Positions 12,362 to 18,025 of a stretch of DNA of 18,025 nucleotides are shown piece by piece. The notes beneath the pieces were generated by a model, which was not told where the DNA came from, made no database searches, and was given only the letters and a program-made list of their open reading frames with translations. The DNA is from Dinochytrium kinnereticum. Lineage: Eukaryota > Chytridiomycota > Chytridiomycetes > Chytridiales > Chytridiaceae. The DNA lies in assembly GCA_027604005.1 (NCBI GenBank), contig JADGJT010000329.1, forward strand, positions 8,079 through 26,103, given 5' to 3'. A program made the translations under genes and the position numbers. Each line of letters opens with the position of its first letter. Position 1 is the stretch's first letter.

Positions 12362-12460
12362 TTTTCAATATATCCACATAACCCGGGAGAACCACACCAA
12401 AAAATAATAATATCAGCAACGAAAAGGGCCTTTCCGCGTTCGGTTTTTCAGCAGCCACCA

Positions 12461-12466
12461 AATAAA
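12461..12466 (+). terminator. Possible polyadenylation signal of the oxidoreductase gene
   Basis: AATAAA sits about 100 nt past the TGA at 12361, in the 172-bp gap before the stop of the convergent F-box gene. It is the only such hexamer I noted in the gap on this strand. Confidence 0.35.
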
Positions 12467-12533
12467 ACTCAAGTGACCATTTCAACCCATCTCTAATCAA
12501 ACCATTCCCCGTTAACCTCCACGACCCAACCTA

Positions 12534-14582
12534 TCAATCCATAAACTGCACGCCACAACCCCTCTGCACCCCCCTCAAAAGATCAATCTTCCCCATACTC
12601 CTCCTCAGCAAATCCTTCACAGGCTCCATCTCCCTCCCAGCCCTCTGCCACCTCACAACCTCCCTAATCCACCTCACACACTTCGCCATCTCAACCGTCT
12701 CCAAAAACTCATCAATATCGTCACGGCGAGTCGCGCGCCTCAGCTCACCGTCAAGGTCATCCGATACATCATGAACGAGGCGCTCAACAAGCTCAGCCGT
12801 CTCTGCGTTGAGGCTGCCAGGAGCGAATGAGATCAGGGCTTCACGGAGGGATGAGCGGGTTGTCAGGATGCCGTTCAGAATCGAGTCGGCTGGGGTTGGT
12901 TGGGGGGAGGTTGGGGAGGACACGGTTATGACTGGGAGAGTTGGGAGGTCAACGGTGGGTTCGATGGTTGGGGAAAGGGGTTCAGGAGGTGGGATTTGTG
13001 GTGGTTCTGCGGATGAGTTGAGGGAATGGCTTTGAAGGTTTTGGTGGAAGATGAGTTGGAGGGCTTGTAGAATACGACCTGCTGGAGTTGTTGGGACGAA
13101 CTGCTCTGGTGGGTGGATAGGTGCTCCTGAGGTGTTGAGCTCTTGAAGCTCGTTTGCAGCATTTCTGTGTTTAAAACAAATGAGAAAATATCGGTCTAAA
13201 GTCATGGTCGAGCAATTCACGCCGGGATTTGAATTACGCACCTTAAAGAGTTCAGCACTATTGTGAGGTTAAGACCATTGGCGTGCGCGAGAGCCCGATA
13301 GTAAACCATGCAATAAGCGTTCAAAAGTCTCTGACTGCTTGTAGTGACTAAAGGGAGCAATTATTAAACTATGCAAACCCACTTGGATCTACAATGTGCA
13401 TATAAACGAAAAAAGAACCCAAAAAAACGCGAAAAGACTCAAAAACACAAAACAAACAAACTTACTATACTGCACCTCCGTCAAGATAACCGTGCTCAAT
13501 GCATTCAAAATCCTCCGATACTTATCAACAGTCAACCTCTTCGCCTCCAAAACCGTCTCCCTCGGCACGCCTCTCCAAAACCCCTCTTCACCACCGCGAC
13601 TCAATAGCTCCAACAAAAAGATCCCAACCCCAAGCAACCGCGTCGGCTGAACCCCACACCACCTCGAGAACGACACTACCCTCTGAGTGGATTTAACAAG
13701 ACTCGTCAACAGCCCATCCGAGCCTCCGTTCAGTAGATCGGCGGCACGGTGAGGGGTCGACGACGACGACGATGACGACGATACGCCTAACCCACCACTG
13801 GAGTAGGGTGGCGGGGTCGGCGATTCGGATTCCGGGTCGGCGTCGTCAGAGGAAGGACGTTCACGTTTTGACCTTGACCTCCCCAGTCGCTCTGCCATTC
13901 CCTCCAAACTCCCACAAGCCTCGACGATCCGAATCAGAGCGGGATGAGAGGCGGTCCAGCCCTTCTCGGTCCTCTCCCAGACGAGTAACCGGAACAAGGC
14001 TGAGTGGGAGTTCATGATCTCATCGCATCCTGTTGGAGCGTCGAACAGGGAGGAGAGACTGCCTTTTGGGGATACACCGAATTGAATGTTCCGGACGAGT
14101 GAGCTGAGGTGGTGGTTGTGCTCGACGGTTTGGAGGAATTGGTCGATGGATTTCATGGAGGTTAGGTTGGGGTGACGGTAGAGAAGAAAGGTGGATGATT
14201 GGTTCCAACGGGTTGAGACTTGAGTGCATGAGAGTAGGTCTTGTTGGGTTGGGAGAAACGAGAAGATGGTGGTGAGGAGTTCAAGCGGGAGCCAAGAGAG
14301 AGTGGACTTCTTCATCTTTCCGTCCGACTCCGTCAGCGATTGCCTTGGCCGGACATGATCAATGGGTCTTGCGACCTCACGGACCATACTGGAGGGCAGG
14401 TAGAGCTCCCTTTCCTTGATGCAGAAGAGACGCTCGGTCAAAGAAAGCATAATGGGCCATAACGAGTCTTCGATGCGGTTCGTTTCAATTAGGGAGAGGT
14501 TGAGTGATGGGAGTCGTGAGGAGAGGATGGTGAGGATCTTGAAGAGCTCAATGAGCCTCATGCCATCCGAAAGCCTGTCCAT
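12534..14582 (-). CDS. F-box domain protein (3 exons)
   Basis: Exons 14582-13466, 13347-13242 and 13164-12534 give 617 residues; introns are 118 and 77 nt and phases match. An F-box lies at about residues 95-140 (LSWLPLELLTTIFSFLPTQQ, then STRWNQSS). F-box proteins dock on Skp1 as substrate receptors of SCF ubiquitin ligases. No leucine-rich or WD repeat is evident downstream. The middle has a charged, Ser/Pro-rich linker with a run of Ser encoded by TCG repeats. A helical-looking part (AYCMVYYRALAHANGLNLTIVLNSL) spans exon 2, and the end is helical and charged. An in-frame TAA lies 24 nt before the ATG, supporting this start. About 90 residues precede the F-box, more than usual, so initiation at the Met just before it is possible. 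The target is unknown. Confidence 0.8.
13759..13785 (-). repeat. TCG-type trinucleotide repeat encoding a serine run in the F-box gene
   Basis: Imperfect GAC/ACG triplets on the plus strand read as TCG/TCA serine codons on the minus strand, giving about eight consecutive Ser in a low-complexity linker. The tract stays in frame and is likely length-variable. Confidence 0.6.
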
Positions 14583-15044
14583 AGTCTCCAGTGATGCGAT
14601 ACCTTAACAAGGTAAAATGGGAGTGTACAGAAATGAATAGCATCTGAAACCAACACTCAAACTCAAGGGGGCTGTCTGGAGCATCTGATTGGGGAGGACA
14701 TAATCTGCATCGAATCATTATTGGCACCAGCTAAACCACCGCTTTCCAGAGGATATCAGCGGTCTCCATATGCCACTCTCTCTTGAACTGTCACATCGTT
14801 GCTCTCGAATCCATCATCCAGATGCTTGGGATAAGTCATACCATAACTCACAGCATGGCCGTTCAGCAACATCCACGCATCACCACCCACCAAAGTCCCC
14901 GACCAGACGCATCGCATTAACCACCTCTCTTCGCCCCCCTCAACCACTCAAGAGCTCTGCGTCCCATCCCTCGACAGATCACCCTTCACAAACCCCCATC
15001 AGCAGTAGTAACACAACCTCTCAAAAATACAACTGCAGTTGAAA
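14583..15044. other. Divergent intergenic region, F-box and VMA11 upstream DNA
   Basis: 462 bp between start codons. It contains one ATTGG (a CCAAT box on the minus strand, 14688-14692), about 105 bp from the F-box start, and a CA/CT-rich, G-poor leader from about 14860 to the VMA11 ATG. No RNA gene or conserved frame was seen. Confidence 0.5.
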
Positions 15045-16079
15045 ATGTCGCTCTCCATCCCCAACGACTACTGCCCCGCGTTCGCCCCTTTCTTCGGGCT
15101 GGGAGGCGCCTCAGCTGCCATGGTCCTCTCGTCGCTAGGTGCTGCCTACGGAACGTGCAAGTCTGGGATTGGAATCGCTGGAATCGGTGCTTTCAGGCCG
15201 GAGCTGTATGTGTTGTTTGATGTGATTTACTTCGTTTGGGATGGTTGGTGGATGGGTGGAAGGCCGGGGGGCTGTGGGTGGGTAAGGTTGTTATTGTCTA
15301 AGGATGAAAGGGGCTGGGTGTGGGATGGTTGATGCTGCTCTCTTTTTTGATGGGATTTCGGGTTCGGGAGGGGTGGGGGGTTATGCTGGAAAGCTGCTTT
15401 AATTTTGCCTTTCTACTTTTCGCATTGAATCGGTTCTCTTACTGATCTTTCTCTTGTTTGTTTTTTCCTCCTGTTTCGACCTTTTTTTTCCGTTCTATCC
15501 CTTACCATCATTCGATACCGACTCGACGGCATCTATCAATTTTGGCTTGGAAAACACACTTGCACCCATGGCTGCCTATCTTGTTTATCATGGAACTGGA
15601 TCTTTGATGTTTTAATTGAGCAGGATGATGAAGGCTTTGATTCCTGTGGTCATGGCTGGTAAGAACTGGTTGTTTTTTTTTTCTTTCCCCACCATAACAC
15701 ATCACCGCAACATTACTTTATCCAATAACCTCCGCATCTCAACGCAAAACTCTCCCTTCCTTCCCTCCCTCCAGGTATCATCGCCGTCTACGGCCTAGTC
15801 GTCGCAGTCCTCGTAGCAAACGACATCTCCCCCACCCGAAAATACTCCCTCTACGCGGGAGCCATCCACCTCGGTGCGGGTCTCTCCACTGGTTTCGCTG
15901 GACTGGCCGCTGGATACGCTATTGGGATCGTGGGAGACGCTTGCGTGAGGGGATACCTTTATCAACCGAGACTCTTTGTGGGGATGGTGCTGATCTTGAT
16001 CTTTGCGGAGGTGTTGGGGCTTTATGGGTTGATTGTTAGCTTGATTTTGAATACTAAGGCTGGGTTGACGGTTTGTTGA
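15045..16079 (+). CDS. VMA11: V-type ATPase V0 proteolipid subunit c' (Vma11-like; 3 exons)
   Basis: Exons 15045-15205, 15624-15658 and 15775-16079 give 166 residues. This is the tandem two-hairpin proteolipid (four membrane helices) that forms the proton-carrying rotor ring of the vacuolar V0 sector. Conserved stretches are [47 protein letters not shown] and [22 protein letters not shown], where the glutamate of [10 protein letters not shown] is the proton-binding residue of the last helix. [21 protein letters not shown] and [10 protein letters not shown] resemble fungal Vma11 more than Vma3, so it is called c'. Intron 1 (15206-15623) is 418 nt, much longer than any other here; intron 2 is 116 nt. 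Junction phases 2 and 1 match, and a 35-nt middle exon is required by the conserved sequence. Confidence 0.93.
15206..15623 (+). other. Unusually long (418 nt) first intron of VMA11
   Basis: Begins GTATGT and ends GAGCAG before the MMKALIP exon. Its first half is G-rich with several runs of 4-6 G, its second half T/C-rich. Other introns in the window are 42-131 nt. I looked for C/D-box snoRNA motifs and found none convincing, and no conserved open frame. Confidence 0.75.
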
Positions 16080-16131
16080 TGGGGGAGGGGTTGATTTGCG
16101 CTGGTGGCGTGGTTTGGAGATTTAGAGGTTA

Positions 16132-16185
16132 GGGGGGTTGGGGGTTGGTTGAGTTTGGGTTAGGGGGTGGGTTCTGGGGCGGGGG
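16132..16185 (+). other. G-run cluster, potential G-quadruplex in the VMA11 3' region
   Basis: Seven runs of three or more G (16132-37, 16140-44, 16157-59, 16163-67, 16169-71, 16176-79, 16181-85), most with loops of 1-4 nt, fall 53-106 nt after the VMA11 stop on the sense strand. A T-run follows. This satisfies the usual four-run G-quadruplex pattern several times over, in RNA as well as DNA. Whether it forms is unknown. Confidence 0.55.
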
Positions 16186-16668
16186 TTTTTTTATTGATTG
16201 AAACTCTTGCGTTGACCAATAACTGCGCTCACTCTCTTCCTTTTTTTTACTTGTAATCTTTTTTTTTGTTCCTCTTTTTTTTTTGTCATTTTTCACACAT
16301 GACACCTCCTTTTCCCTTTTCTTTCTTTTTTTTTTTTCTTTCCCTCAAGCCTTCGTCTACAGCCTGTACACACCTTTTTAAAGAAGAAAAAAAAAAAGAA
16401 AGCATACATAAAAGAGTATTTCAATATCATTTAGGTGACGGAGGGGGAGGTTGCCTTTCTTTCTTTGAATAGTTTTGGTTTGGGGTTCGGTTTAATGTTA
16501 CGGTTAACCTTCAGCCGTTTTCCCATTCTCTTTCTCTGTTGCTTGGTTTTTGTAAGGAGTTTTCGTGGGTATCTTTTTTTTTCTCAGATCTTTCTCGTCG
16601 TTTTTTTTTTGTTACTTGTTGTTTACATTCATACATTCATCATCTAATTTATAGTTTATTTGGGGGTG

Positions 16669-16709
16669 GTGTGTGTGTGTGTGTGTGTGTTGGGGGGGGG
16701 GGGGGGGGG
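16669..16709 (+). repeat. (GT)11 microsatellite followed by an 18-base G tract
   Basis: Eleven GT units (16669-16690), one T, then 18 consecutive G (16692-16709). Simple-sequence DNA prone to slippage, so the true length may differ. It lies close to the T-rich to A-rich switch of the intergenic region. Confidence 0.9.
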
Positions 16710-16894
16710 TAGGATTGAAGTTTACATCAAATATTGTTCCATCCTCTCTCATCCAAATAATTTCACATCCAACTTTCCAACAAACAACCCTCACCGAAAG
16801 TAAAGCCACGCGATGAAGAATCCATAAGGCGAGCCAAAGAAGAAAAAAAAAACGACATCAAATCCCACCCTTGATGAAATAGAAAAATAATTAA

Positions 16895-16926
16895 AAGAAC
16901 AAGAACAAGAACAAGAAGAAGAAGAA
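16895..16926 (+). repeat. AAGAAC hexamer x3 running into AAG/GAA triplets
   Basis: Three perfect AAGAAC units (16895-16912) followed by AAGAAGAAGAAGAA (16913-16926). A purine-rich simple repeat in the A-rich half of the intergenic region; no function inferred. Confidence 0.85.
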
Positions 16927-17494
16927 TCCACTCCCAAATGACAAAGAAAACCAAAAAAAAAAAAAAAAGGCCAAACCCCGTCATCACCTGCCACATGTAT
17001 CATGAGAAACGAAAAAAGTTGCTTTGAGAGACTAAACTACAAGAGAAAGAAAAGAAAAAAAAGTCATTTTGGTTTTCAGCTGTTGCAAGATGATCACAAA
17101 CCCCACCACCAAAACAGCACCACACAGATGCTAGCAGAAGAACTAAAACGGGCATCCGTAAAAAACTCACCACCACAACACAAAAACCCAAAATAAAATA
17201 ATTAAAAATGAAGATGGGGAAACAAAAAGAAGAAAACAAACAACAAAATCACCTTTTTACACTCGAACGAATTAAAATAGATCACGTACCATGCGATTCA
17301 CAAACACAAGCTCAGAATGGTGGAGGGCAAAAATGGATGAAATGCCACGAGGAGAGAGAGAAGCAATCGAGGAAGGGAGTTAAAAGGAGAATTCACTTTG
17401 GGTGAAACCAAAAAAAAAAAGAAGAAGAAGAAGTTATTCATGAGTTGCAAAGGATTAAAATCATTTAGAATCTTCTTGCTTGTTTCTTTCCCTC

Positions 17495-17895
17495 TCATAT
17501 AAACCGTTCGTCAGTGGAAAAAGGGACGAGGCGCCTTTCAAGAAAACTGTTGATACGGCGATGGATGAAGATGTTGTCAAGGAAGGGAGGGTACAACGGG
17601 TGAGGTGAAGACGGAGAAGGAGATGCGAGACCGCCACTCACTCATGTAAGTGTAAGTGCAGAGAGATATGCCAGAGAAGTAAAAACAGACCTCTTTCATG
17701 CGGAATGTCCACCTTAAGCATATTCACGAGTGAGTTAATCGTCATAGAGAGATCTGAAGTAAGGAGGGGCGGAAGGGGAGGGGTTTAAGTGTATCAAGAT
17801 CATTTTATGAAACCCATGCCTCTACGATTCAACCATCACGGAAGGTAATGAACTCGCTTTCGAATGGATCGGGGTTAGGCTTGGTTCTCAACAAA
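17495..17895 (-). CDS. C-terminal three exons of an unrecognised protein (5' part outside the window)
   Basis: Exons 17895-17834, 17753-17691 and 17640-17495 join with matching phases to about 89 residues ending at TGA (17497-17495). Each intron is GT..AG: 80 nt (GTTGAA..CAG) and 50 nt (GTCTGT..GAG). The peptide includes RTKPNPDPFESEFITFRDD, then MTINSLVNMLKVDIPHER, then YPPFLDNIFIHRRINSFLER and RLVPFSTDERFI at the end. It has balanced composition, a Pro/Ser linker and an amphipathic basic end, unlike the low-complexity frames beside it. The exon before 17895 would lie beyond or close to the C tract at 17965-17989. I do not recognise the family. Confidence comes from three exons agreeing in frame; no homolog was available to me. 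Confidence 0.55.
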
Positions 17896-17964
17896 CTGAA
17901 GACAGGGAAAAACAAACAAAGGAACTATTGATTGGTAACATCTCAACCAAAGCCAACCCGCACG

Positions 17965-17989
17965 CCCCCCCCCCCCCCCCCCCCCCCCC
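17965..17989 (+). repeat. 25-base C homopolymer
   Basis: An uninterrupted run of 25 C, preceded by CACG and followed by AGGAGAGGGGG. On the minus strand it would be a G25 tract within the presumed intron upstream of the right-edge gene. Length is likely uncertain because of replication or sequencing slippage. Confidence 0.9.
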
Positions 17990-18025
17990 AGGAGAGGGGG
18001 TCCCGCACAAACTACGGAGGCGAAT

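Larger units (their letters stand above)
16080..17494. other. Low-complexity convergent intergenic region with no supported gene
   Basis: About 1.4 kb between the stop codons of VMA11 (plus) and the right-edge gene (minus). The left half is T-rich on the plus strand, with many T8-T13 runs, and the right half is A-rich; the change falls near 16.7 kb. Open frames here encode only Phe/Leu/Val or Lys/Asn-rich low-complexity peptides. It presumably holds the 3' untranslated parts of both transcripts. Confidence 0.6.

Noticed and set aside
15430..15450. CTGA in the long VMA11 intron as a D box of a C/D snoRNA
   Set aside because: No convincing C box upstream in the intron and no flanking terminal stem.
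15045..16079. VMA3 (subunit c) instead of VMA11
   Set aside because: The [14 protein letters not shown] loop and the DISP segment follow Vma11; a tree would settle it.
16763..17239. Overlapping minus-strand open frames encoding Phe/Leu/Val-rich peptides
   Set aside because: They come from A-rich simple sequence on the plus strand; no domain, no exon logic, biased composition.

Overview
This window reads as nuclear DNA of a fungus, most likely a zoosporic, flagellated one of the chytrid grade. All genes but one are split by short GT..AG introns of 42-131 nt, often with a CTAAC/CTAAT/TTAAC branch-like motif close to the acceptor; one intron of 418 nt is the exception. One gene is a Vma11-type (c') V-ATPase proteolipid, which is typical of fungi. 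Another is a BART-domain protein (ARL2-binding), a family usually kept in organisms with cilia or flagella. The lineage is an inference from gene content. The exon structures are my own, built by matching reading phase and family similarity across splice sites, and no transcript was available.

Layout. (1) 166-1740, minus: a predicted 508-residue membrane-anchored alpha/beta-hydrolase-fold protein that lacks the usual catalytic serine and histidine. (2) 2368-2934, plus: TFIIA small (gamma) subunit. (3) 3114-8094, minus: an eight-exon P5B-type P-type ATPase of the Ypk9/ATP13A2 group, 1496 residues. (4) 8573-9370, plus: ARL2BP/BART-like protein, six exons. (5) 9527-10354, minus: mitochondrial ribosomal protein uL16m, intronless. 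(6) 10747-12361, plus: a class I FAD/pyridine-nucleotide disulfide oxidoreductase resembling mycothione reductase, four exons. (7) 12534-14582, minus: an F-box protein, three exons. (8) 15045-16079, plus: V-ATPase proteolipid Vma11, three exons. (9) 17495-17895, minus: the last three exons of an unrecognised gene whose 5' part lies beyond the right edge.

The genes alternate strictly in strand. Divergent pairs share upstream regions of about 0.4-0.6 kb, and most convergent pairs are separated by only about 150-180 bp. The exception is the 1.4 kb between VMA11 and the right-edge gene. It is T-rich on the plus strand in its left half and A-rich in its right half, with a (GT)11-G18 tract near the switch and a G-run cluster just after the VMA11 stop.

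I see no operon-like or defence-like system, no transposon, no tRNA or rRNA and no CRISPR. The contents are mostly housekeeping: transcription initiation, mitochondrial translation, vacuolar acidification and transport, and a ciliary small-GTPase effector. The most unusual items are the catalytically degenerate hydrolase whose only internal stop lies in a 48-nt in-frame intron, the bacterial-looking oxidoreductase, alternative in-frame splicing potential at the BART N-terminus, and an unidentified C-terminus at the right edge.
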